From positions 2,943,657-3,007,656 of the forward strand of contig NZ_JBLKNZ010000001.1 of the NCBI RefSeq assembly GCF_051414115.1: a DNA stretch of 64,000 bases, given 5' to 3'. The notes below the pieces were generated by a model. That model was given only the letters and a program-made list of their open reading frames with translations. It made no database searches and had not been told where the DNA came from. The position numbers and the translations under genes are program-made. Numbering within the stretch: the first letter of the stretch is position 1; each line of letters begins with the position of its first letter. This DNA comes from Halovenus marina (lineage in GTDB: Archaea; Halobacteriota; Halobacteria; Halobacteriales; Haloarculaceae). Below are positions 42,683 through 50,574 of the stretch, piece after piece.

Positions 42683-43924
42683 TCACTCCACGCGCTCGAA
42701 CTCCAGCACGAACATCGCGCCGTCGACGGTCGGCTCTGCCGTCTCCACGCCGTCTGCGTCCTCGATCTGGACGGATCCGCCGTAGGCATCGAGTAGATAG
42801 TCGACCAGAAAGAGCCCGATCCCGGTGCCGTCACTGTCGATGGACTGGACGCCCTTCTCGAAGATCGCTCCCGCCTGGTCGTCGTCGATCCCGGGTCCGT
42901 TGTCTGCGATCGAGACGAGAACGGTCTCGTCCCGCATCTTACACGTGATCTCGACGCGTGGCTCCGCGGAGTCGTTGTGGACGATTGCGTTCGTGAGGAC
43001 GTTCCGGAACACCGACCCGAGCATCTCGTTTGCCCTGACCTGCACATACGGGATCTCCGTCGTCACCGCGAACGTCGCGTTCGGATGGGACGTTCGCTGT
43101 CGCTCGATCTCGTCGGTGAGCACCGGTTCGAGCGCGACCGCGTCAAGTTCGACCGTCTCGTCCGTGAGCGTCTCCAGCACGGCGGCGGCCTCTCGGGTTA
43201 TCTGTGCGATGCTGTCGGCCTTCCGCCGGACGCGTTCGAGCGCATCCCGCCCCTCGGGTTCGACGTGGTCTGTGAGCTGTTGGGCCCACGTCGCGACCGC
43301 CTGCACGTCGTTGCCGATGTCGTGGCGGACGACCCGGTTGAGCGCTTCGAGCGCCTCGTTTCGCTCTTCGAGGCGCGTCTCGTACTCCTTTCGCTCCGTG
43401 ATGTCGACCACCCCACCCCGGTAGCTCGGCTGGTCGCGCTGGTCGGTGATCGCCCGGACGTTGTCCGTGACCCACCTGATGCTGCCGTCCGCTCGGCGCA
43501 CTCGGTACTCGAAGTCTTCGAGTTCACCCTCGCGCTGGAGCGTCGACCGGTAGGTCTCGTACCGCTGTGGGTCGACGAACACGTCCTCGACGCTGACGCT
43601 CTGTTGCAACTGCTCGGGGTCGTCGTAGCCGAGTATCTCGGCGAGTGACTGGTTCGCCATCCGGTACCGGCGGGCGTCCGGCGTCGTCTTGTAGATCCCC
43701 TCGACGGCCTCCTCGAACAGCGACCGATACCGCTGTTCGGCCTCCTGTAACTCGACGGTTAGCGCTACCATCCCCTCGTTGGTCTCTTCGAGTTCCGCAG
43801 TGAGTGACTCGATGCGAGACTGCTGGTCCCGGATCTGTTCGGCCGCCGCGCCGAACAGCGGTCCGTGTTCCCCGTCTCCCCTCGCCTGTTCCTCCAGTCG
43901 CTCGAGTAGCTCCTCCGTCTCCAT
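42683..43924 (-). CDS. PAS sensor histidine kinase downstream of the Rsb operon
   Basis: A 413-residue soluble kinase: an N-terminal coiled coil (about 1-70, EELLERLEEQARG to LEETNEGMVALTVELQEAEQ), a PAS-PAC domain (about 70-195), a phosphoacceptor region (VVRHDIGNDVQAVATWAQQL; His in RHDIGND) and HATPase_c with NVLTNAIVHND, IADNGPGID and GTGIGLFLVDYLL. It follows the rsb operon by 85 bases on the same strand and also has a TATA-like AGATATAGG upstream (near 43956-43963), so it could be read both ways. It is a candidate output of the stressosome. Confidence 0.9.
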   Translation of the reverse strand: METEELLERLEEQARGDGEHGPLFGAAAEQIRDQQSRIESLTAELEETNEGMVALTVELQEAEQRYRSLFEEAVEGIYKTTPDARRYRMANQSLAEILGYDDPEQLQQSVSVEDVFVDPQRYETYRSTLQREGELEDFEYRVRRADGSIRWVTDNVRAITDQRDQPSYRGGVVDITERKEYETRLEERNEALEALNRVVRHDIGNDVQAVATWAQQLTDHVEPEGRDALERVRRKADSIAQITREAAAVLETLTDETVELDAVALEPVLTDEIERQRTSHPNATFAVTTEIPYVQVRANEMLGSVFRNVLTNAIVHNDSAEPRVEITCKMRDETVLVSIADNGPGIDDDQAGAIFEKGVQSIDSDGTGIGLFLVDYLLDAYGGSVQIEDADGVETAEPTVDGAMFVLEFERVE

Positions 43925-44009
43925 CGATTCTGTGCCCGCTAGGGACGGTACCACCTATATCTTGTCGACGGTTTTCGGGCAGCGATAACAGCGTCGAGCC
44001 AGTTCGCCG

Positions 44010-45029
44010 TCACCTCCCGGTGCCTGCAACGACCAGCACGGTCGCGTCGTCGTCCTTGCCGTAGCGGTCGAGCAGCGTCCGGGCCTGCACGGCCGCTGGC
44101 TCTCCGGCGATGTCCGACCAGTCGTCCCAGCCCCAGCGGGACTTGACACCGTCTGAGTGTATCACCAGTCGGTCGTCCGGCTGCCAGTCGACCGTCTCGA
44201 CGAGCGGTGTCGTGCTGTTCCCGCCGACGACGCCCCGCCGCATCGGGATCGAGTCGTGCCCGTCCCCGTCGAGTCGCATCGAGACGTTGCCGACCCCGGC
44301 GACGGTGACTGTCCGCTCACGCCAGTCGAACCGTGCGAGCGCCATCACCACGCCGCGCGTCCCGCGACAGGCCCGGTCGGTTCCCTCGAACAGTTCCTCG
44401 AACGGCCGGTCGAAGTGTCGCTCGACGTACGCCTGCGCCGCGGTCGCCGCGTTTTGCCCCTGCTTTCCGTGTCCCAGCCCGTCTATCACGCCGAACAGCG
44501 CCGAGTCGTCCCAGCGCTTGAGCACGAAGCTGTCCCCGTTTGGCTCGTTTGGCACCTTCGGCCGCGTCGCCGCGCCGACATCGACCGGCGCGTCCATCGT
44601 CCGCTCGTAGGTCGGTTTCACCCACCGGTCTGCGACGACTCTCGTGCCGTCGATCGGCTCTCCCGACACCGTCACTCGGTCCATCAGCCGATTGACCGCG
44701 CCCAGACCGCTCCCGAGAGTTCCCGCCGTCGAGACGCCGTCGGCAAACGCCGCGTCGACGTCGTCGATCCCCGGTCCGACATCGACCGATTCGAGACGGA
44801 TCCCCGCGCGGTCGTCTGCGCTGATCTGCGAGACGACGAGCTGGCCGCTGTCTGCGTGTTTGATGATGTTCTCACCGAGTTCCGAGGCGACGACACCGAC
44901 CTCTGAAACTGCCTGCTCGGGAAAGCCGACCGCCTCCGCGTACGCCGTCGCCGTCTGTCTGGCGAGGACGGTGTCCGCGTCGACCTGCAACTGGTGGTGT
45001 TCCTGTCTGGTCGTCTCGATGTCGATCAT
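44010..45029 (-). CDS. RsbT-like ATPase fused to RsbX/SpoIIE-type phosphatase
   Basis: A 339-residue two-domain protein. Residues 1-135 are an RsbT/RsbW-type GHKL ATPase: N box SELGENI (49-55), DVGPGI (83-88), GSGLGAVNRL (from 107). Residues about 150-339 are a PP2C phosphatase like RsbX or SpoIIE: GVIDGLGHG (180-188), VAGVGNVSMRL, HSDGVKSRW and DDATVLVVAG, keeping metal Asp positions. In bacteria RsbX resets the stressosome by dephosphorylating RsbS and RsbR. ATG 45029 overlaps the rsbT stop by four bases. Confidence 0.85.
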   Translation of the reverse strand: MIDIETTRQEHHQLQVDADTVLARQTATAYAEAVGFPEQAVSEVGVVASELGENIIKHADSGQLVVSQISADDRAGIRLESVDVGPGIDDVDAAFADGVSTAGTLGSGLGAVNRLMDRVTVSGEPIDGTRVVADRWVKPTYERTMDAPVDVGAATRPKVPNEPNGDSFVLKRWDDSALFGVIDGLGHGKQGQNAATAAQAYVERHFDRPFEELFEGTDRACRGTRGVVMALARFDWRERTVTVAGVGNVSMRLDGDGHDSIPMRRGVVGGNSTTPLVETVDWQPDDRLVIHSDGVKSRWGWDDWSDIAGEPAAVQARTLLDRYGKDDDATVLVVAGTGR

Positions 45030-45496
45030 CTGTGCCACTTCCGGATGGTGATGGTCGTACCCTCGGACGCGCTCGTCTCGATGTGAAACTCGTCCATGAG
45101 TTCCCGCGTCCCCACGAGTCCGCGTCCCATCCCATCCGACGTGGAGTGATTGCCTTGCAGTGCTGCATCCACGTTCTCGACCCCCGGCCCGTCGTCGTCG
45201 AAAACCAGTTCGATCCCCTCCTCGCCCGCCGCGGTCAGTACCCGATACTCCATCCGGCCCTCCTCGGCATACAGGAAGATGTTCCGTGCGAGTTCCGACA
45301 CGGCGGTCACGATGCGTGTCACGTCCGTGAGGCCGAAGCCGGACTCTTCCGCCACCGTCCTGACTGTCTGACGCGCTTCGAGGATGTCGTCCTCGCTCGT
45401 GATCGAAACCGCCCCCGAACGTGTGACTGTCGCGTCGTCGAGATCATCGACTGGCGAACTGCCGTGGCTCCGCTCGTCCCCACGGCTCTCACTCAT
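45026..45496 (-). CDS. rsbT: RsbT-like serine/threonine kinase of the stressosome
   Basis: A 156-residue GHKL kinase with an acidic unstructured start (about 1-22). N box SELARNI (67-73), DDGPGV (101-106) and GRGLVGT (124-130) are intact, so ATP binding and phosphotransfer are likely. It would phosphorylate the STAS proteins RsbS and RsbR when stress releases it. It overlaps rsbS by eight bases and the fusion gene by four. Confidence 0.88.
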   Translation of the reverse strand: MSESRGDERSHGSSPVDDLDDATVTRSGAVSITSEDDILEARQTVRTVAEESGFGLTDVTRIVTAVSELARNIFLYAEEGRMEYRVLTAAGEEGIELVFDDDGPGVENVDAALQGNHSTSDGMGRGLVGTRELMDEFHIETSASEGTTITIRKWHR

Positions 45497-45941
45497 GTCG
45501 GTTCTGTACTCCCTCTGAAGCGGAACTCCCAGTCTGGTTGGTCGCCTCGGATTCTCCCTGATCGATGTCCGGGATGTCGTCTGTCTCCGCGACACCGAGC
45601 ATCGAGAGCGCGTGGTCGATGTCGCGTGCCGTCTCGATGTCCTCGAACCCGTATCCAAGCTCTGCTGCAGTGATCGCGACGCTCGGGCGCGTGCCGACGA
45701 TGACGACGTCGCCGCCCATCAGCGACACCATGTCGGCCGTATCGGAGATGACGCGGGCGAAAAACGAGTCGAGCGTCGTCACCCGGGAGATGTCGATGAC
45801 GACCCCATCCGGCTGGACGTCATCGACCTCCCGCAAAAGCGACTCCTGGAGGTCGTTTACCGCCCGGTCTGTCGGCTCGGCCGGAAACGTGGCGAGCAAC
45901 ACGCCGAACACTTCGTTGATCGCAGTCGATCTGGGGGCCAT
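45489..45941 (-). CDS. rsbS: RsbS-like STAS-domain scaffold of the stressosome
   Basis: A 150-residue protein: one STAS domain (about 1-115) plus an acidic tail. The phosphorylatable serine is kept at residue 59 in VTTLDSFFARVI, equal in number and context to RsbS Ser59 of Bacillus; VGTRPSVAITAAELG follows. ATG 45941 shares one base with the rsbR stop (TGATG) and gives the conserved N-terminus; eight more upstream codons are open. In bacteria RsbS holds RsbT in the complex until phosphorylated. Confidence 0.88.
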   Translation of the reverse strand: MAPRSTAINEVFGVLLATFPAEPTDRAVNDLQESLLREVDDVQPDGVVIDISRVTTLDSFFARVISDTADMVSLMGGDVVIVGTRPSVAITAAELGYGFEDIETARDIDHALSMLGVAETDDIPDIDQGESEATNQTGSSASEGVQNRHE

Positions 45942-46708
45942 CAGTTGAACGCGACCCCCCGCCACGTCAGCGCCTGGCGCAGCCCCTCCATCAGTGAGGA
46001 CTGCGTCTCGATCCCCTCCAGTCGGATCCCGATCTGGACGAGCGTCTGGGCGATTTCCGGGCTGATACCGGTGATAATCACGTCAGACCCGAGCAGGTCG
46101 ACCGCGTTTACCGTGTCGATGAGGTGCTGTGCCGTCGCCGTGTCCAGCGCCTCCACGCCCGTGATGTCGATCAGCGCGACCGACGCCTCCACTTCGACTA
46201 TCGACTGGAGCAGGTCTTCGGTCAGATTCTCCGCCTGCTGTGTGTCGAGCGACCCCACGATCGTCGTGAGGATAACGCCGTCCCAGATTTCGACGACTGG
46301 CATCGACTTCGACCGGATCTCCGCCGCCAACTCGCGAAGTCGTCGCTCGTTTTCCAGTCGCTTCGAGATGTCTCGCCCGATCCCGGCGATCGCTTCGAGT
46401 TCCCCCTCCCGATCGAGGGGCGCAAACGAAAGTTCGTACGGGATTTCGGTGCCTCGCTTCGTCTCGATTTCGGCCTGCACTGCGTTTCGCTGTTCGGTTT
46501 CGATCACTGTCGCGATGGCCTCTTCGACCGCCGCACGGTCGTCACCGGTAAACAGGTCGTTTGGCTCTTTGTCGTCGAGTTCGCCGTCGCTGTACCCCGT
46601 CACTGTCGAAAGCTGGTCGTTCCATTCGATGTACTCACCGTCTGGCGTGAACACGTAGAAGATATCGTCAAGTTCGTCGATTGCTGACGCAATCAGATCC
46701 GATTCCAT
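45941..46708 (-). CDS. rsbR: RsbR-like PAS-STAS stressosome sensor
   Basis: A 255-residue protein. Residues 1-120 are a PAS domain (ELDDIFYVFTPDGEYIEWND) replacing the globin-like sensor of Bacillus RsbR; 130-250 is a STAS domain. Both phosphothreonines of RsbR match: T190 in VEALDTATAQH and T222 in PEIAQTLVQIG. It is the first gene of the operon; TGATAAAG (46730-46737, TATA box on the minus strand) lies about 25 bases upstream, just inside the nested palindrome at 46757. The signal is unknown; a PAS ligand such as flavin or heme is possible. Confidence 0.88.
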   Translation of the reverse strand: MESDLIASAIDELDDIFYVFTPDGEYIEWNDQLSTVTGYSDGELDDKEPNDLFTGDDRAAVEEAIATVIETEQRNAVQAEIETKRGTEIPYELSFAPLDREGELEAIAGIGRDISKRLENERRLRELAAEIRSKSMPVVEIWDGVILTTIVGSLDTQQAENLTEDLLQSIVEVEASVALIDITGVEALDTATAQHLIDTVNAVDLLGSDVIITGISPEIAQTLVQIGIRLEGIETQSSLMEGLRQALTWRGVAFN

Positions 46709-46756
46709 GGTCGTGATCGGGGCGGTCAAGTGATAAAGACTGTGTCACTCCTGCTG

Positions 46757-46835
46757 ATACTGTCGGCTGTAACATCTCGAAAATAATTCGCCACCGGGGT
46801 GGCGAATATTTGTACGTACTTACAGCCGACAGTAT
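46757..46835. repeat. Nested palindromic element, copy A
   Basis: A 79-base element with perfect 16-base outer arms (ATACTGTCGGCTGTAA and its complement) and inner arms ATTCGCCAC/GTGGCGAAT around a short loop, so it can fold into a double hairpin or cruciform. The second copy at 50495-50574 shares the outer 12-13 bases, CATCTCGAA, TTCGCCAC and GTGGCGAATATTTGT. It codes for nothing. It lies about 20 bases upstream of the rsbR TATA box and after the DUF460 stop. Confidence 0.88.
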
Positions 46836-46867
46836 GACGGTTGCGACGTCGCTCCGGTCTCACGTTT

Positions 46868-48844
46868 TCATCCCCGCTCGCGGCGGTCGGCGCGGTGTTC
46901 GCTGATGAGTTGGTCGACGAGTTCGGCGCGCTGCTCGCGCTTTCGCTCGGCCGCGCGGTCGTAATAGGCGTCGATGGCCTCCTCGACCTCGGATTCGCGG
47001 GCGACCGCGAGTTCGTCGACCTCCTGGACGGTGACGCTGTCCGCGGGCGCGACGGGGATGTCGGCGTCGAACAGGACGGCGTCGGCCATCTCCGAGAGCT
47101 GTCCGTTCCGGAGCACGACTCTGGGGTTCACGTCCGCGAGCAACTCCGCTGTCGACTGCCCGGCACCGCTCGCGTCCCGTAACATGACGATATCGTCCTC
47201 CGCGAGGCCGAACTGCTCGTCGGCATCTCTGATCGCATCGCGGGTGAACTGCTCGATCACCTTCACCGGAACCAGTCCCGCCTTCTTCTCGGCCACGTCA
47301 GCGAAATTCGAGTGGTCGAGCTTCCAGAGCGTCTTCAGCCGCTCCAGTTTCCCCTCCAGCTCCGCAATCCGTCCTTCCTTCTCGTCGAGTTCGTGCTCCA
47401 GTCGGTCGGTTTCCCGTTCGAGACGCGTGACCTGTCGGCGCTCGCGTGCCTCGCGTCGCTCCTCGCGGCGGGCCTCCGATAGCTCAGATTCGAGTTCCTC
47501 GATCCGGTCGTCACGAGACTCGACGGTCGATTCCAGATCCGCCACGTAGTCCTGTAGCTGGTTCACCTGCGTCTCAAGTTGTCGGATGCGCCGTTGCTCG
47601 GGTGAGGTCTCCTGTTCGACGTGTTCGCTGGTCTCCTCGTCGTCTCCCGAGTCGTCACGCAGGTCTGCAAGCACTGACTCGACGGACTCCTCGTCGGTGA
47701 CCACTCGCGCAAGTACCGTCCCGAGGTCCTCCCGCGGCGGGACTTTGGCGGCGATGCGGTCGAACTGGTCGGCTCGGTCGTCGTAGGCCCCGAGCGCCGC
47801 CGCGATGGCGTCGCGCTCGTGGTCGTTGTCGTAGCCCGTCTCCCGGGTTCGGTGTTTCTTCACGTCGACCGGCAGGTCCCGGTCGGGCGTCCAGCCCGCC
47901 GCCTCGAAGCTCCGCCGGATCTTCTCGACGGTCTCGGGCATCCCCGCCACGTCGGCCGCGACGACGACCGGCCGACCGCGCTCGATCACCCACTCGATGA
48001 CCGCCGCGGTGTCTGCCGTGCGCGTGCTCATCACGTCGAGCACCTCGCCGTCGAGGCCGACCACGGCGGCGGCCGTCGTCGTTCCCGGGTCGATCCCGAC
48101 GACGACGGGGTCGCGACGCTTCGCGAGCGGGCGAAACTCGATTCCGTCGCGGCGCTTTCGCTCCATCTCGACGCGAACGTCTCCTGACCGGCCGGTCGTG
48201 ACCGGGATGTCCTCGGGCCGTGCCTCGACGGTGAAGACGGCGTTTGCGAACCCGCCGTACTTCTCGGTCACGTCGCGGTCGTACTCCAGCGCGTTGTCGT
48301 CGAGCGTCGACTCGACCGCTCTGGCCCGGCGCTTGACCGCGCCGTGGATCTTCCGGGTGTATCGGTCCTCGCTGTACCCTCCGCTTCCCGTCGAGCGGCC
48401 CCGGGAGACTTTCACCTCGGTTCGGTCGGTGAAAGCCGTCACCTCGTGGCCGACGTTCGCGGCCGCCAGCCGCGCCGCCGCTTCGGCCTCCTGCATCGGG
48501 TCTTTCCCGTAGGGGACGCCGTGACGGGAGGCGACGCGCGAGAGCGGTTCCGGCTGCTCGGCACCGGTCACCTGCACCAGTCGCGTCCCGGCCGGGAGTG
48601 TCCCGAGGAAGTGGACGAGGCTGTCCTTGTCCTCCGCAAGTTCGTACATGTTGTCCGTCCCGACAAGCGACGGCTCCTCGCTCTCGATGCGACGGCGGAG
48701 TTTTCGGTAGCTGACCACGTCCCGTTCGACCCCTTCGCCGTCGAAGACGACGAGCGCGTACGAGGGTGCGTCCCCCCGGACGTCACCGCTTTGTACGTCG
48801 ACGCCGAAGATGACCGAATCGAGTGCGGCCGTGCGATCGCTCAC
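46868..48844 (-). CDS. DUF460 archaeal protein with RNase H-like domain
   Basis: A 658-residue protein. Residues about 10-230 and 245-380 hold the DUF460 region, including the RNase H-like VVVGIDPGTTTAAAVVGLDG and VVAADVAGMPETVEKI. A long coiled coil (about 425-535, EQRRIRQLETQVNQLQDYVA onward) follows, then a C-terminal domain (LAEDDIVMLRDASGAGQST). Conserved in euryarchaea and crenarchaea; a nucleic-acid role is inferred from the fold only. It reads towards the nested palindrome, which could end its transcript. Confidence 0.85.
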   Translation of the reverse strand: MSDRTAALDSVIFGVDVQSGDVRGDAPSYALVVFDGEGVERDVVSYRKLRRRIESEEPSLVGTDNMYELAEDKDSLVHFLGTLPAGTRLVQVTGAEQPEPLSRVASRHGVPYGKDPMQEAEAAARLAAANVGHEVTAFTDRTEVKVSRGRSTGSGGYSEDRYTRKIHGAVKRRARAVESTLDDNALEYDRDVTEKYGGFANAVFTVEARPEDIPVTTGRSGDVRVEMERKRRDGIEFRPLAKRRDPVVVGIDPGTTTAAAVVGLDGEVLDVMSTRTADTAAVIEWVIERGRPVVVAADVAGMPETVEKIRRSFEAAGWTPDRDLPVDVKKHRTRETGYDNDHERDAIAAALGAYDDRADQFDRIAAKVPPREDLGTVLARVVTDEESVESVLADLRDDSGDDEETSEHVEQETSPEQRRIRQLETQVNQLQDYVADLESTVESRDDRIEELESELSEARREERREARERRQVTRLERETDRLEHELDEKEGRIAELEGKLERLKTLWKLDHSNFADVAEKKAGLVPVKVIEQFTRDAIRDADEQFGLAEDDIVMLRDASGAGQSTAELLADVNPRVVLRNGQLSEMADAVLFDADIPVAPADSVTVQEVDELAVARESEVEEAIDAYYDRAAERKREQRAELVDQLISEHRADRRERG

Positions 48845-48900
48845 TGGATACCGATACGGGACGAGTTCGTATTAACGCTACGCTGAATCGGGGTTCACCG

Positions 48901-49776
48901 TCACGATGACGCCTCGCCTGCAAGCGCTGTGTAGGTCCCCCGGAGCGTCACTGGCGTCACGTCGGCCACGTCGGCCGCCTCCTGCTGGGTCAGCTTCTCG
49001 TCTGCGTGCTGTGCTGCGGCGTACAGACAGCCAGCCGCGACGCCACGGGGGTTTCGACCGTTGTCGATGCCCTGCTCGCGTGCCTGCTCCGCGAACTCCC
49101 GGGCGCGTCGCTCGACCGTCTGTTCCACATCGAGTTCGCTCGCGAACCGGGCGAGATACTCACTCGGATCGATCGGCCCGGTCGACAGCCCCAGGTCGCG
49201 GTTCATCGCGTCGTAGGCGGCGTCCAGTTCCCCCCGCGAGGCTTTCGATTCCTCGGTCACCTCCGGCAGCGTCCGCGAGAGCGAACTCACCCGACAGGTC
49301 GCGTACACGGCGGCCGCGGCGAAGCCCTCGATGGACCGCCCCTGGAGAAGCCCTTCATCCTGTGCCGACTCGAAGAGCACGCAGGACTGCTCCTGAATGT
49401 GTTCCGGCAGGTCGAGCGCGCTCGTCAGCCGGTCGATTTCGGTGAAGGCGTACACCCGATTGCGCTCTGCCTTCGAGCGGATCTGCGTGCGCTTGTGCTG
49501 GGTGCGCAGGCGAGCCATCTGTCGCCGTTTGCGACCCTTGAGACGGGTCGACCGGCCGATCTCTGTCGAGAGGCCACGGTCGTGTCGTGACCGCGTCAGG
49601 GGCGCACCCGTCCGCTCCGGGTTCGTATCGTCATCGGCGAACGAGCGCCACTCTGGCCCGGGATCGATCGCGTGTTCGTCGACCACCAGCCCACAGCTCG
49701 TGCAGACCGTCTCCGTTTCGCTCGCGCGTACCGTTCCCTCACACTCCGGACAGACTGTTGCTGTCGTCGCCGTCAT
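48901..49776 (-). CDS. tfb: Transcription initiation factor TFB
   Basis: A 291-residue general factor that joins TBP at promoters and recruits RNA polymerase; haloarchaea carry several paralogues with partly separate targets. N-terminal zinc ribbon (CPECEG and CTSCGL), B-finger region (GPEWRSFADDDTNPERTGAP), a basic linker, and two cyclin folds (RLTSALDLPEHIQEQSCVLF and the ARFASELDVEQTVERRAREF half). The first codon is ATG 49776. Its own promoter has CTTTAAAAGG (about 49802-49811) and a perfect palindrome 76 bases upstream of the start. Confidence 0.93.
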   Translation of the reverse strand: MTATTATVCPECEGTVRASETETVCTSCGLVVDEHAIDPGPEWRSFADDDTNPERTGAPLTRSRHDRGLSTEIGRSTRLKGRKRRQMARLRTQHKRTQIRSKAERNRVYAFTEIDRLTSALDLPEHIQEQSCVLFESAQDEGLLQGRSIEGFAAAAVYATCRVSSLSRTLPEVTEESKASRGELDAAYDAMNRDLGLSTGPIDPSEYLARFASELDVEQTVERRAREFAEQAREQGIDNGRNPRGVAAGCLYAAAQHADEKLTQQEAADVADVTPVTLRGTYTALAGEASS

Positions 49777-49851
49777 CAATTGAAGCTTGTCCCGGGATGG
49801 CCTTTTAAAGAGGCCACGAACTGGTCGAATTCGGTCGGAACCCGCGGCCAG

Positions 49852-49874
49852 TACCTACCGGTAACCGGTAGGTA
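49852..49874. promoter_or_regulatory. 23-bp perfect palindrome upstream of tfb
   Basis: Arms of 11 bases (TACCTACCGGT and its complement) around a single central A. It sits 40 bases upstream of the TATA region of tfb (minus strand) and about 105 bases before the plus-strand gene at 49980. A homodimeric regulator site is the simplest reading; with no T-run or stable loop a terminator is unlikely. Confidence 0.6.
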
Positions 49875-49979
49875 GCTCGGGGCTGGCAGTGCTGATACGT
49901 CTCCGTCACTCTCTCGGGTCCACACATTCCGTCGACGAACACGTAGCTTTTTTATCCAGTCCGAGCGGACTGTCAGCTA

Positions 49980-50480
49980 ATGGGGTTGTCGGAGATTGCG
50001 GCGGGGGTGACCGTCACGGAGCGCCAGCAGGAGCGTGGCGTTGCGACCGTCGACGACACGGACGCAACGCTCTCGAAACGACTCGCTGAGTTCGAGGAGT
50101 CGCTTCCCTGTAATGCGTCGGCGGCCGCGACCATCCTCGAACGGTACGCTGCGGGCGGATCCGTCGGTGCGGCGGGCCGGGCAGCAGGGGTTCCGCCTGT
50201 GACCACCGCCAAGACACTTCACCTGCTCGGCGAGTCAGTCTCGCCCGCGGGCCCGACCGCGCGTGATGTCGTCCGGGACTGGATCGCTGGCGACCTCTCT
50301 CGAACTGACGCGCTGACGCTCTCTCGCCTCGGCGAAACCGAGTTCGCACTCGCCGTCTACGTCGAAACCCACGAACCCATCGAGGCGGCCTGTGCCGCCG
50401 TCGAGGGGTTACTCGCTGCCCGCGACGAGACTGGACAGCCACTCGCCGAGACGATGAGTGATGCTACTGACCTGCTGTAG
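49980..50480 (+). CDS. DUF7858 family haloarchaeal protein
   Basis: A 166-residue protein. Conserved text includes MGLSEIAAGVTVTERQQERG and the helix-turn-helix-like GGSVGAAGRAAGVPPVTTAK. Probably DNA-binding; function unknown. CTTTTTTA around 49947-49954 is a fitting TATA box for a leaderless start. The second nested palindrome begins 14 bases after its stop. Confidence 0.72.
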   Translation: MGLSEIAAGVTVTERQQERGVATVDDTDATLSKRLAEFEESLPCNASAAATILERYAAGGSVGAAGRAAGVPPVTTAKTLHLLGESVSPAGPTARDVVRDWIAGDLSRTDALTLSRLGETEFALAVYVETHEPIEAACAAVEGLLAARDETGQPLAETMSDATDLL

Positions 50481-50494
50481 CCTCCCGGAGCCTC

Positions 50495-50574
50495 ATACTG
50501 TCGGCTTTCCCATCTCGAACATACTTCGCCACTCCGGGTGGCGAATATTTGTCCGCACGGACAGCCGACAGTAT
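50495..50574. repeat. Nested palindromic element, copy B
   Basis: An 80-base element, the second copy of the element at 46757-46835. Outer arms ATACTGTCGGCT/AGCCGACAGTAT and inner arms TTCGCCAC/GTGGCGAA are kept while loop bases vary, showing selection or recent spread of the structure rather than of the primary sequence. Its last base is part of the stop codon of the DUF5787 gene; it fills the space between two convergent genes. Confidence 0.88.

Noticed and set aside
46757..46835. Simple intrinsic terminator for the DUF460 gene
   Set aside because: The nested two-hairpin structure recurs at 50495 with conserved arms and there is no fitting T-run, so it is better called a repeat element; a termination role is still possible.
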